Part shown: in pieces, positions 15,685 through 23,992 of the stretch
How positions within the stretch are numbered: the first letter of the stretch is position 1
Layout: every line of letters begins with the position of its first letter
Source of the DNA: Hydrogenophaga taeniospiralis CCUG 15921
GTDB lineage: Bacteria; Pseudomonadota; Gammaproteobacteria; Burkholderiales; Burkholderiaceae_C
Assembly (NCBI RefSeq): GCF_001592305.1
Contig: NZ_BCWR01000019.1
Location: 124,001-188,000, forward strand
Direction: 5' to 3'
Length of the DNA stretch: 64,000 bases
Translations under genes and position numbers: made by a program
Notes under the pieces: model-generated
What the model saw: the letters and a program-made list of their open reading frames with translations, nothing else
Databases searched by the model: none
Told to the model about the DNA's origin: nothing

Positions 15685-16989
15685 ATGAAACTCTTTCCCT
15701 ACGCCCACGCCACCCACCCCCAGTGGCGCATGGCCGCCGCCCTGGTGCTGGCGCAGTTGCGCGCGCAGATGGCGCTGCCTGACCACGCCAAAGCGCCCGC
15801 GCTGGCGCTGCTCTATATCACCGACCACTACGCCAGCGAAGCCCAGGCCATCCTGGAACACCTCAGCGCCGAGCTGCCCGAGGTGACCGACTGGGCCGGC
15901 ACGGTGGGCGTGGGGGTGTCGGCCAACAACGTCGAGTACTTCGACGAACCCGCGCTGGCCGTGATGCTGTGCGACCTCAGCCCCGACCAGTACCGCGTGT
16001 TCAGCGGTGTGGCCCCGCTCTCGGCCAGCGGGCGCGAGCCGGGGGCCGATGGCTTCGTGGCCCACACCGCCCTCGTGCACGCCGACAGCGGCACGCCCGA
16101 GCTGGCCGAGCTGATCGCCGAGGTGGCCGAGCGCACCGCCAGCGGTTATCTGTTCGGTGGTCTGGCGGGCAGCCGCGACGCCAGTGTGCAGTTCGCCTTC
16201 AGCAGCGCGGGCAATCTGCGCGGCCACGGCGCGGCCAGTGGGGTGTTTCACGGCGGCCTGAGCGGCGTGGCCTTCGGGCCCGACGTGGGGCTGGTGTCGC
16301 GCGTCACACAGGGCGCGCAACCGGTGGACCGGGAGCGCGGCATCACCGCCATCGAAGGCAACCTCGTGCTCTCGCTCGACGGCGAACCCGCGCTGGATGT
16401 GTTGCTGCGCTCCCTGGACATCACGCTGGAGCGGCCGCAGGAAGCGATCGACCGGCTGCGCACCACCCTGGTGGGCCTGACCCTGCCGCAGCACGCACTG
16501 GCCGACGCCGCCGGCCCGCGCGAGCGCCAGGCGCGTGGCCAGTTCGGCCCCGAAGTCCTGGTGCGCCACATCATCGGTCTGGACCCGGGGCGCCGGGGCA
16601 TGGCCATTGCCGACACGCCCCCCGTGGGTACGCGGCTGGCGCTGTGCGAGCGCAACGCGCAGGCCGCGCGCGCCGACCTCACGCGGGTGTGTGCGGAGAT
16701 TCGCGAGGAACTCGAACCCGAAGAGCTCAGCCTGCCGGTGGCCGCTGCGCTGGCCGCCCACGAGCTGGAGGCCGCGCCCCACCCGGCGCGCCGCATCGCG
16801 GGCGCGGTGTACGTGAGCTGCGCCGGCCGGGGTGGCCCGCACTTTGGCGCCCCCAGCGCCGAGCTGCAGATCGTGCGCCGGGCACTGGGCGACGTGCCCC
16901 TGGTGGGTTTTTTCGCAGGCGGCGAAATCGCGCACCACCGGCTCTATGGCTACACCGGCGTGCTGACCGTGTTCACCATGCCGGTGTAG
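15685..16989 (+). CDS. FIST domain signal-sensing protein
   Basis: A 434-residue protein with a FIST N domain (about residues 25-230, including ALALLYITDHYASEAQ and GYLFGGLAGSRDA) and a FIST C domain (about 240-415, with LVGFFAGGEIAHH near the end). FIST domains are predicted sensory modules for small ligands such as amino acids, usually fused to signalling domains; here it stands alone with no transmembrane segment or output domain. It is convergent with the MFS gene downstream, and an intergenic repeat copy sits after its stop. Ligand unknown. Confidence 0.85.
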   Translation: MKLFPYAHATHPQWRMAAALVLAQLRAQMALPDHAKAPALALLYITDHYASEAQAILEHLSAELPEVTDWAGTVGVGVSANNVEYFDEPALAVMLCDLSPDQYRVFSGVAPLSASGREPGADGFVAHTALVHADSGTPELAELIAEVAERTASGYLFGGLAGSRDASVQFAFSSAGNLRGHGAASGVFHGGLSGVAFGPDVGLVSRVTQGAQPVDRERGITAIEGNLVLSLDGEPALDVLLRSLDITLERPQEAIDRLRTTLVGLTLPQHALADAAGPRERQARGQFGPEVLVRHIIGLDPGRRGMAIADTPPVGTRLALCERNAQAARADLTRVCAEIREELEPEELSLPVAAALAAHELEAAPHPARRIAGAVYVSCAGRGGPHFGAPSAELQIVRRALGDVPLVGFFAGGEIAHHRLYGYTGVLTVFTMPV

Positions 16990-17070
16990 GACGACACCCC
17001 CGCAGCGCTTCGCGCTACCCCCTCCAGGGGGCGGCACTGGCCGTCCGGCAGAGCCGGCCCGGCGGTGCCC
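16990..17070 (+). repeat. Stop-codon-anchored intergenic repeat, copy 3
   Basis: After the FIST stop: ACACCCCCGCAGCGCTTCGCG, then CCCCCTCCAGGGGG, then a GCCGTCCGGCAGAGCCGG hairpin. It is in the same order and orientation, relative to the preceding gene, as the other copies. Confidence 0.8.
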
Positions 17071-17117
17071 TTGGGTTGGACCGCTTCACGCATTGCGGTC
17101 ACGCGGAAGGCAAACGC

Positions 17118-18386
17118 TCAGATGGGAGCAACCCGGGCCCGGGCATGGCCTGCACCCGTGCCACGGGCCCGCTTGAGCAGGAACAGAACGATGCCGATGT
17201 TGAGCAGGTTGAAGGCGATGCCGTTGAGGAAGGCCGCCTGGTAGGAACCGGTCAGGTCGAAGATCGCGCCCGACATCCAGCCGCCCAGTGCCATGCCCAG
17301 CAGCGTGGCCATGAGCACCGTGCCCACGCGCGCGCCGGCCTGGGCGGGCGAGAAGTGTTCGCGGACGATCAGCGCGTAGCTCGGCACGATGCCGCCCTGG
17401 AACAGGCCAAACATTCCCGAGATCAGGTACAGCGGCACCAGGCCGTCGAAGGGCAGGAACATCAGCAGCGCCACACCCTGCAGCACCGAGCCCAGCAGCA
17501 GGGTGCGCAGGCCGCCGATGTGGTCCGAGATCCAGCCCGAGATCAGCCGGCTCGCGATGCCCATGCCCAGCATCACCGACAGCATCTCCGCACCGCGCGC
17601 TGCGCCAAAACCCAGATCGGTGCAGTAGGCCACGATGTGCACCTGCGGCATCGACATCGCCACGCAGCACGACACGCCGGCCACGCACAGCAGGGCCTGC
17701 AGCGTGCCGGGCGAGAGGCCGAGCGGGCGTTCGCCCTGGGCGGCGGCGGGGTGGTGGATGTCCTTGGCCGCGGGTTCAGGACCCGGCTGCGCGGGCGGGC
17801 GGCGCCGCAGCACCAGCGCCAGCGGCAACATCACCAGCAGACAGAACGCGCCGATGCCGGTGTAGGCCTGGCGCCAGCCGCCGTGGTCGATGAAATACTG
17901 GATCACCGGCGGCCAGACGGCGCCGGCCAGGTAGTTGCCGCTCATGCAGATCGCCAGCGCGATGCCGCGGCGCCGGGTGAACCAGCGCGAGGTGTCGGCC
18001 ACCAGTGGCGCAAACGTGGCCGAGGTGCCCAGCAGGCCGATCAGGAGGCCCTGCGCCAGGCTGAACTGCCACAGGCTCTGGGCCGCGCCCGCGGCGATGA
18101 AACCCAGGCCCAGACCCACCGCGCCGCCCAGCACCGGCACCATCACGCCGAACCGGTCCGACAGCCGGCCCATGAGGATGCCGCCGAGGCCGAAGCCCAC
18201 CATGGTCAGCGTGTAGGGCAGCGAGGCGTCGCCGCGCGCCACGTCGAAGTCGGCCTGGATGCGTGGCAGCACCACCGTGACCGCATACATGCCCGCGCCG
18301 CCCAGCGTCATCAGCGCCAGCGACACCACCAGCCGGAACCACGCGTAGGGCGATTCGGCGGTGGCGGCGGGCGGGGCCGGGTTCAT
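17118..18386 (-). CDS. Major facilitator superfamily transporter
   Basis: A 422-residue permease with 12 predicted membrane segments. The A-motif between helices 2 and 3 is visible as GILMGRLSDRFGV, and a second A-like loop reads SRLISGWISDHIGG. It resembles the oxalate/formate or monocarboxylate-type MFS subgroup, but the substrate is not readable. Its ATG overlaps the stop codon of proQ (ATGA), so translation is probably coupled to that of the RNA chaperone. It is convergent with the FIST gene. Confidence 0.85.
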   Translation of the reverse strand: MNPAPPAATAESPYAWFRLVVSLALMTLGGAGMYAVTVVLPRIQADFDVARGDASLPYTLTMVGFGLGGILMGRLSDRFGVMVPVLGGAVGLGLGFIAAGAAQSLWQFSLAQGLLIGLLGTSATFAPLVADTSRWFTRRRGIALAICMSGNYLAGAVWPPVIQYFIDHGGWRQAYTGIGAFCLLVMLPLALVLRRRPPAQPGPEPAAKDIHHPAAAQGERPLGLSPGTLQALLCVAGVSCCVAMSMPQVHIVAYCTDLGFGAARGAEMLSVMLGMGIASRLISGWISDHIGGLRTLLLGSVLQGVALLMFLPFDGLVPLYLISGMFGLFQGGIVPSYALIVREHFSPAQAGARVGTVLMATLLGMALGGWMSGAIFDLTGSYQAAFLNGIAFNLLNIGIVLFLLKRARGTGAGHARARVAPI

Positions 18387-19249
18387 GGGGCGGGGGAGGG
18401 GGCGCCGGGTTCGGCCGCGGTTGCGTCGCTGTCTGCGTCGCTGTCTGCGTCGGGCGTTGCGCCGGTGGTTGCAGCGGGGGCCTCGGCGGCCGGCGTGGCG
18501 GCGCGGTTCAGGCGGGCCCGGGCACGCTCCAGCGTGCGGTTGGCGTCCAGCACGTGCAGACCGTACATGTCGGCGAATTCGGCGAGGGTCTTTCCGCTGG
18601 CCTCGAAGGTGCGCAGCAGGGCCTCTTCGCGCGCGGCCTGGCGGGCGGCTTCGGCCAGCGCGTCGCGGGTCAGCTGGTTCACTTCCTCGTCGCGGCCGTG
18701 CACGCGTTCGGCGTATTCGTCGCGTTCCAGGCCGGAGGCTTCAAACGCTTTCAGAATGCGCTGGCGCAGTTTGGGCCGCAGGTCTTCGCGGCTGCGCGCG
18801 CCACGGCGGCGAAACACCTCGATCAGCGCGTGGTGCACCTGCTCGGGCGTGAGGTCTTCGACCGGCTCGCCGGCCAGGTTGTGGCGCGGCAGGCCGGAGG
18901 CCACCACCGTCAGGTAGCGCGTGGAGCGCGTGTGCAGCGCGAGCGCTGCTTTGAGCCCGTCCTTGTCCAGGGCGTCGGGCTGTGCGGCCAGCAGGTCCTG
19001 ATAGATGCCGCGCTTGAGGGGCAGCAGCACCTCGCCGAACAGCACCGGGTAGAGCGTGGCCAACTGGTCCAGCACCGGGTGCTGGCGCGCGGGCGCCGGG
19101 CCCGCGGGACGCTCGGCGGCCGGGCGTTGCGGGCGGCGGCCACGGTTCGGCCGCTGGCCGCGTGGCGCGGCGCCGGTGGGCGCCGAGGCGCGGGCTTCAG
19201 CGGGGGCCGCAGCGGTGTGGTCGGGCGAGTCGTTGGCGGGTGCGTTCAT
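18383..19249 (-). CDS. proQ: ProQ/FinO-domain RNA chaperone
   Basis: A 288-residue protein with a basic Arg/Pro/Ala-rich disordered N-terminus (about 1-65; GQRPNRGRRPQRP), the conserved ProQ/FinO domain (about 66-170; FGEVLLPLKRGIYQDLL and LPRHNLAGEPVEDLTPEQ), a helical region and an acidic/alanine-rich tail. ProQ-family proteins bind structured 3' ends and sRNAs and stabilise mRNAs. The start at 19249 (MNAPANDSP) was preferred to an upstream in-frame ATG that would add 19 residues without homology. The gene overlaps the MFS start by four bases. Confidence 0.8.
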   Translation of the reverse strand: MNAPANDSPDHTAAAPAEARASAPTGAAPRGQRPNRGRRPQRPAAERPAGPAPARQHPVLDQLATLYPVLFGEVLLPLKRGIYQDLLAAQPDALDKDGLKAALALHTRSTRYLTVVASGLPRHNLAGEPVEDLTPEQVHHALIEVFRRRGARSREDLRPKLRQRILKAFEASGLERDEYAERVHGRDEEVNQLTRDALAEAARQAAREEALLRTFEASGKTLAEFADMYGLHVLDANRTLERARARLNRAATPAAEAPAATTGATPDADSDADSDATAAEPGAPSPAP

Positions 19250-19460
19250 GAGTGCGTGCGGAGCAGGAAAAGAAGTGGGCCCGCTGTCGGGCAAGCCCGA
19301 CATCATGCCAGCGCTTGGGGCGACGCGTTTGTGGGAAGCCCAACCATCCGCTAGGGGCCGAGCCTGTCGAAGCCCGGATGGGTGTTGAGCCAGGCCTGCG
19401 ACCCCATGAACAAGGCGTTGTTTCCAGGGCGCCGCCTCAGAGGGGGAGCCAACCCCAGGG

Positions 19461-19534
19461 CACCGCGGAACCGGCTCCGCCGGGCCGCCAGTGCCGCCCC
19501 CCTTTGGGGGGTGACGCGAAGCGGCGCGGGGGGG
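19461..19534 (-). repeat. Stop-codon-anchored intergenic repeat, copy 4
   Basis: On the minus strand it begins 3 bases after the XRE regulator stop: CCCCCCCCGCGCCGCTTCG, then CCCCCC/GGGGGG, then a GCCCGGCGGAGCCGGTTCC hairpin. The remainder of 19250-19460 shows no gene. Confidence 0.8.
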
Positions 19535-19537
19535 CCT

Positions 19538-20269
19538 TCACCGACGAAGTCGACTGAAGGCTTCAAATTCCCATCCCCGCATCGCCAGCACCAGCGTGTA
19601 GCCCCCGCGGTCCTTCTCGGCCAGCTTCTGGTCGGTCTGGTGCTGCTGGGCAAAGTCCTGCGCCACGCGCTGCAGCCGCTCCACGAAGATCGGCGCGAGC
19701 GCGCGGCTGATCGAGCCGTGCACCAGCAGCAGGCCCTCGCCCGAGCCGTCGAAGCCGCCCGCGAAATAGTCGAGCAGGGCGTGGTCGCGGAAGTAGTTCA
19801 TCACCGGGCCGTGCGGCCGCCAGCGAAAGGTCTTGGCGAGCTTGAGGCGGTAGCGGTTGAGCGGGCGCAGCTCGATGATGCCGATGCGGTCGAGCTGCGC
19901 CAGGCAGCTCACGCACTCGGCCTCGCTGAGCCGGTAGGCCGCGGTGATCTGCTCCAGCGTCCACTGGCTGAGCACACAGATCGCGACCAGCAGCAGCTTC
20001 TTGTCGGCCACCACGGCGCGCTCCTGTTCGGCCGTCATCTCGCGCAGCAGCGGCTGGGCGTCGGCCACGCGGCGCGCCAGGTCGGCGAAGTCCAGCTTGA
20101 GCGCGCGGCAGATCTCGTCCACGCGAGAGAGCGACATGTCGCCCTTGGCCAGCATGCGTTTCACGCTCGACTCCGCCATGCCCATGGCCCGCGCCAGATC
20201 GGCGTAGGTCATCTGCGCGGTCTTGAGTTCCTTCTTCAGGGCGGTGACCAGATCCTGGGTGGTGCTCAT
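19538..20269 (-). CDS. XRE-family transcriptional regulator
   Basis: A 243-residue protein with an N-terminal Cro/C1-type helix-turn-helix (about residues 18-75; MTYADLARAMGMAESSVKRML) and a C-terminal domain of about 170 residues typical of a proteobacterial regulator group with an AQPLLREMTAEQERAVV linker. The C-terminal domain's ligand is unknown. The start at 20269 (MSTTQDLV) matches family length; codons upstream run through the palindromic promoter region. It is divergent from the lipid gene cluster, with an exact inverted repeat in between, so it is the prime candidate for controlling itself and possibly that cluster. Confidence 0.8.
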   Translation of the reverse strand: MSTTQDLVTALKKELKTAQMTYADLARAMGMAESSVKRMLAKGDMSLSRVDEICRALKLDFADLARRVADAQPLLREMTAEQERAVVADKKLLLVAICVLSQWTLEQITAAYRLSEAECVSCLAQLDRIGIIELRPLNRYRLKLAKTFRWRPHGPVMNYFRDHALLDYFAGGFDGSGEGLLLVHGSISRALAPIFVERLQRVAQDFAQQHQTDQKLAEKDRGGYTLVLAMRGWEFEAFSRLRR

Positions 20270-20292
20270 GAGGAATGCCTTCGTGCGGATCG

Positions 20293-20340
20293 GGTATCGG
20301 ATATCGATACCTCTGGTTGGAAGTGGGTGCACTGTATCGG
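20293..20340. promoter_or_regulatory. Probable operator of the XRE regulator: GGTATCG palindrome plus extra half-site
   Basis: GGTATCG (20293-20299) and CGATACC (20305-20311) form a perfect 7-bp inverted repeat with a 5-base spacer; a third GTATCGG copy occurs at 20334-20340. They sit 24-71 bases upstream of the regulator start, facing the rightward lipid cluster. Confidence 0.6.
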
Positions 20341-20440
20341 AAGTTGACCCGTCTGGACGCGGGCCACTCAGACACTGCGCCCCGGTCTCACCCCCTGTCC
20401 TGTTTGTTTCACCCGGCCCATGCGCCACCGGAGTGCCCTC

Positions 20441-21325
20441 ATGTCCTTGTCCGTCAGGTCTGCCACCTCCCGCCCCACCACCCCGTGTGTGCTGCGATCC
20501 ATGCCCTTGTCACCCGTCGGGCAGCGGCTGGTGACCCTGGGCACCGCGCTGCTGGTGCTCTGGCTGCTGGCGGTGATCGCCGGGCCGGCCTGGCTGGCGC
20601 ACAGCGGCCTGGCGCTCAATGCCCATGGCCATGCCGCGCTGCATGCCCATGGCCATCCGTTCGTGGACGCCCGAAGCCTCTGGGGCGTGCCCAACTTCAT
20701 GGACGTCTGGACCAACCTGGCGTTGGGGGTCGCGGGTCTGCTGGGCGGGTGGATGCTGCTGCGCGATGGCCCCTGGGCGCCGGGCACCCGGCTGGCCCTG
20801 GCCGTGTTCTTCGGTGGCCTGTTGGCCACGGGTTTCGGCTCGGCCTGGTACCACTGGGCGCCCGATGCCCACGGCCTGGTGCTCGACCGCATGGGCATGG
20901 CGGTCACCTTTGCCGGTGCGCTGGCGCTGGCGGTGGCCGAGCGCGTGGGGCAGAAGCCGGCGGCGTGCGTGATGCGCCTGACGCTGGTGGTGGCGCTGCT
21001 CTCGGCCGTGATGCCGCTCACCCACGGCAATGTGCTGCCTTGGGCCGTGGTGCAGTTCGGCGGCATGGCGCTCATGGTCTGGCTCGCGCTGTACCCGCCC
21101 CGGGCCGGCGCCCTGGGGGTGCGCCTCGGCGTGCTGATCGGCCTGTATGCGCTGGCCAAGCTGCTGGAGCTGGGCGACGAAGCGGTGTTCCACGCCACGG
21201 GCGAGGTGGTGTCGGGCCACAGCCTCAAGCACCTGGTGGCCGGTCTGGCCGCCTGGCCGGTGCTGCGGGCCATGCGGCAGAATGCGCGGGCAACGGGCCG
21301 CGGCGCGGCGCCCTCGGAACGATGA
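20441..21325 (+). CDS. CREST-like (ceramidase/PAQR-type) integral membrane hydrolase
   Basis: A 294-residue polytopic membrane protein. Three motifs match the CREST metal-hydrolase pattern: NFMDVWTNLALG near the first helices, GSAWYHWAPDAHGLVLDRMG (about 132-152; Ser, His, Asp), and GHSLKHLVAG (about 258-267; HxxKH). CREST members include alkaline ceramidases and adiponectin receptors, which hydrolyse lipid amides through a Zn site formed by these residues. The start at 20441 has GGAG 7 bases upstream; an in-frame ATG at 20501 lacks a site. It lies 26 bases before the acyltransferase-MFS gene and is probably first in the lipid operon. Function inferred from motifs. Confidence 0.65.
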   Translation: MSLSVRSATSRPTTPCVLRSMPLSPVGQRLVTLGTALLVLWLLAVIAGPAWLAHSGLALNAHGHAALHAHGHPFVDARSLWGVPNFMDVWTNLALGVAGLLGGWMLLRDGPWAPGTRLALAVFFGGLLATGFGSAWYHWAPDAHGLVLDRMGMAVTFAGALALAVAERVGQKPAACVMRLTLVVALLSAVMPLTHGNVLPWAVVQFGGMALMVWLALYPPRAGALGVRLGVLIGLYALAKLLELGDEAVFHATGEVVSGHSLKHLVAGLAAWPVLRAMRQNARATGRGAAPSER

Positions 21326-21351
21326 TCACAACACCTCTGGAGGAGATCCGC

Positions 21352-23322
21352 ATGAGCAGCCCAGCCACCACGTCCGCCGCGCTTCCCACGGCGAGCAACG
21401 CCCACGCCAGCGCCCACGAGGGCGGCCAGTTCGCCCTGCTCACGCAGCGCCGCTTCGGCCCCTTCTTCTGGGTGCAGTTCTTCGGCGCCGGCAACGACAA
21501 CATCTTCAAGTTCGCCTTCACCGTGCTGGTCACTTACCAGCTGCAGGTGAGCTGGCTGCCGCCGGCCATGGCGGGCCTGGTGATCGGCGCGCTGTTCATC
21601 TTCCCGTACCTGATCTTCTCGGCCACCAGCGGCCAACTGGCCGACAAGTACCCCAAGGAGGTGCTGATCCGCTTCGTGAAGAACCTCGAAATCGCCATCA
21701 TGCTGCTGGCCGGCTGGGGCTTCATGCAGCAGAACGTGCAGGTGCTGCTGGGTAGCGTGTTCCTCATGGGTCTGCACAGCACGCTGTTTGGCCCGGTGAA
21801 ATTCGCCTACCTGCCGCAGCACCTGAGCGAGCGCGAGCTCACCGGCGGCAACGGCATGGTCGAGATGGGCACGTTTGTCGCCATCCTGCTCGGCAACGTG
21901 GCGGGCGGCCTGCTGATCGCCATGCCGCTCGTGGGCCCGACCTACGTGGCCGTCGCCTGCCTGCTGCTCGCCGTGATCGGCCGCGCGCTGGCGCAGGCCG
22001 TGCCCGTGTCGCCCGCCACCGACCCGCAACTGCGGATCAACTGGAACCCCATCACCGAGACCTGGCGGAACCTGAAGCTCGCGCACGGCAACACCGTGGT
22101 CTTCCGCTCGCTGCTGGGCATCAGCTGGATGTGGTTCTTCGGCGCCGTGTTCCTGAGCCAGTTCCCCAGCTTCGCGCGCGACGTGCTGCACGGCAACGAG
22201 CAGGTGGCCTCGCTGCTGCTGGTGGTGTTTTCCATCGGCATCGGCATCGGCGCGCTGCTGTGCGAAATGCTGAGCCGCCGCCACGTGGAGGTCGGCCTCG
22301 TGCCGCTGGGCGCCATCGGCATGAGCGTGTTTTCCATCGACCTGTATTTCGCCTCCCACAGCCTGCCGCCGTCTACCATCGCGCTCACGCTCGGCCAGTT
22401 CATGGCCGAGGCCGCGCATTGGCGCGTGCTGGCCGATCTGGCGCTGCTCTCGCTGTTCGCCGGCATCTACAGCGTGCCCATGTACGCGCTGATCCAGATG
22501 CGCAGCCAACCCACGCACCGCGCCCGCATCATCGCGGCGAACAACATCCTCAACGCGCTGTTCATGATCGGCAGCTCGGTGCTGGCGGGCGCGCTGCTCG
22601 GCGCCGGGGTGAGCGTCCCGCAGCTGTTCCTGCTGGTGGGCCTGGCCAACGCCGTGGTCGCGTTCTACATCTTCATGCTGGTGCCCGAATACCTGCTGCG
22701 CTTCGTGGCCTGGATCGCGTCGCGCTTCGTCTACCGCTTCCGGGTGGCGGGCGACGAACACATCCCCACCCAGGGCGCGGCCGTCATCGTCTGCAACCAC
22801 GTGAGCTTTGTCGACGCCGTGCTGCTCATGGCCGCCAGCCCGCGGCCCATGCGCTTCCTCATGGACCACCGCATCTTCAAAGTGCCGGTGCTGGGCTGGC
22901 TGTTCAAGCTGGCCAAGGCCATTCCGATCGCGCCACAGAAAGAAGACCCGGCCGCCTACGAAGCCGCGTTCGACGCCGCCGCCGCCGTGCTGCGCGAAGG
23001 CGATCTGCTGGCCATCTTCCCCGAGGGCGGCATCACACGCGACGGCACGCTGCAACCTTTCAAGGCCGGCGTCATGAAGATCCTGGAACGCGCCCAGGCC
23101 GACGGCGTGGCGGTGAACGTCATTCCCATGGCGCTGACCCATCTCTGGGGCTCGTTCTTCAGCCGCGTCGAGCTCGCCGGCGGCGAGCCCACCGCAATGG
23201 TCAAGCCCTTCCGGCGCGGCCTGTTCAACCGCGTGGGGCTGAACGTGGGGGAGCCGCTGCGGGCCGAGGCGGTGACGCCGGAGGGGCTGCGTGAGCGGGT
23301 GGCGGGCTTGCTCGAAGCCTGA
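21352..23322 (+). CDS. Fused lysophospholipid MFS transporter and PlsC-type acyltransferase
   Basis: A 656-residue two-domain inner-membrane protein. Residues about 25-440 are an LplT-like MFS module (FFWVQFFGAGNDNIFKFAF at the start, then the loop SGQLADKYPKE), and about 460-655 a 1-acylglycerol-phosphate acyltransferase with the H-x4-D motif in CNHVSFVDAVLL (near residue 482) and FPEGGITRDG (near 556). The arrangement fits flipping of lysophospholipids inward followed by re-acylation, the combined job of LplT and Aas in E. coli, but without the AMP-ligase domain. GGAGGAG precedes the ATG at 21352. It leads the YnbA-like gene by 31 bases. Confidence 0.85.
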   Translation: MSSPATTSAALPTASNAHASAHEGGQFALLTQRRFGPFFWVQFFGAGNDNIFKFAFTVLVTYQLQVSWLPPAMAGLVIGALFIFPYLIFSATSGQLADKYPKEVLIRFVKNLEIAIMLLAGWGFMQQNVQVLLGSVFLMGLHSTLFGPVKFAYLPQHLSERELTGGNGMVEMGTFVAILLGNVAGGLLIAMPLVGPTYVAVACLLLAVIGRALAQAVPVSPATDPQLRINWNPITETWRNLKLAHGNTVVFRSLLGISWMWFFGAVFLSQFPSFARDVLHGNEQVASLLLVVFSIGIGIGALLCEMLSRRHVEVGLVPLGAIGMSVFSIDLYFASHSLPPSTIALTLGQFMAEAAHWRVLADLALLSLFAGIYSVPMYALIQMRSQPTHRARIIAANNILNALFMIGSSVLAGALLGAGVSVPQLFLLVGLANAVVAFYIFMLVPEYLLRFVAWIASRFVYRFRVAGDEHIPTQGAAVIVCNHVSFVDAVLLMAASPRPMRFLMDHRIFKVPVLGWLFKLAKAIPIAPQKEDPAAYEAAFDAAAAVLREGDLLAIFPEGGITRDGTLQPFKAGVMKILERAQADGVAVNVIPMALTHLWGSFFSRVELAGGEPTAMVKPFRRGLFNRVGLNVGEPLRAEAVTPEGLRERVAGLLEA

Positions 23323-23353
23323 TGGCCCGCGTGTTTTTCCAGGGGAGCTTGGT

Positions 23354-23992
23354 GTGTCGATCTATCAGTTGAAACCTGCGTTTCAGAACCTGCTGCGCCC
23401 GGGCGTGGTGCGCCTGCACGCCTGGGGCGTGACGGCCAACCAGGTCACGGTGCTGGCCTGTGTGATCTCGGTCGCGCTCGGGCTGGGCCTGTTCTTCCTG
23501 GCGCCATCGCCGCAGGCCTTTGCGCTCATTCCGCTGTGGATGTTCGTGCGCATGGCGTTCAACGCGGTCGACGGCATGTTGGCGCGCGAACACGGGCAGC
23601 AGACGCCGCTGGGTACCTTTCTCAACGAGCTCACCGACGTGGTGTCCGACGCCGCGCTGTACCTGCCCTTTGCGCTGGTGCTGCCAGGCAGCCCCTTTTG
23701 GCTCGGGCTGGTGATCGTGCTGGCCGGGCTGTCGGAGTTTGCGGGCGCGCTGGGCAGCACCGTGGGAGCCAGCCGCCGCTACGAAGGCCCCATGGGCAAG
23801 AGCGATCGGGCCTTCGTGTTTGGTGCGCTGGGCCTGGCGCTCGCGCTGGAACTGTCCATGCCCGGCTGGACGGCGCTGCTGATGCCTTTGCTGGCCTTCC
23901 TCATTGCGCTCACCACCGTGCGCCGCGTTCGTTCGGCCCTGGCCGAGCGCGCCGTCTCGTCTTCGTCATCCACAACAAAAGGGAGTCCATGA
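23354..23992 (+). CDS. CDP-alcohol phosphatidyltransferase, YnbA-like
   Basis: A 212-residue integral membrane enzyme with about six helices. The CDP-alcohol phosphotransferase motif is present but altered: NAVDGMLAREHGQQTPLG then NELTDVVSD. The first and third acidic positions of the canonical D-x2-D-G-x2-A-R-x8-G-x3-D-x3-D are asparagine here. It would transfer a phosphatidyl group from CDP-DAG to an alcohol, as PgsA and PssA do. E. coli ynbA, whose product is unknown, is the nearest analogue by context. The GTG start at 23354 has AGGGGAG 6 bases upstream. Its stop overlaps the next start (ATGA). Confidence 0.8.
   Translation: MSIYQLKPAFQNLLRPGVVRLHAWGVTANQVTVLACVISVALGLGLFFLAPSPQAFALIPLWMFVRMAFNAVDGMLAREHGQQTPLGTFLNELTDVVSDAALYLPFALVLPGSPFWLGLVIVLAGLSEFAGALGSTVGASRRYEGPMGKSDRAFVFGALGLALALELSMPGWTALLMPLLAFLIALTTVRRVRSALAERAVSSSSSTTKGSP

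Noticed and set aside
15969-18917. Open frame of nearly 1000 codons on the plus strand over the FIST, MFS and proQ region
   Set aside because: It is out of frame with the FIST gene and antisense to the MFS and proQ genes; Arg/Ala/Gly composition and no domain.
20368-23142. Open frame of more than 900 codons on the minus strand across the start of the lipid island
   Set aside because: Its His/Gln/Arg/Gly-rich translation is typical of an antisense shadow of a high-GC gene, and it covers the well-supported CREST and acyltransferase genes.
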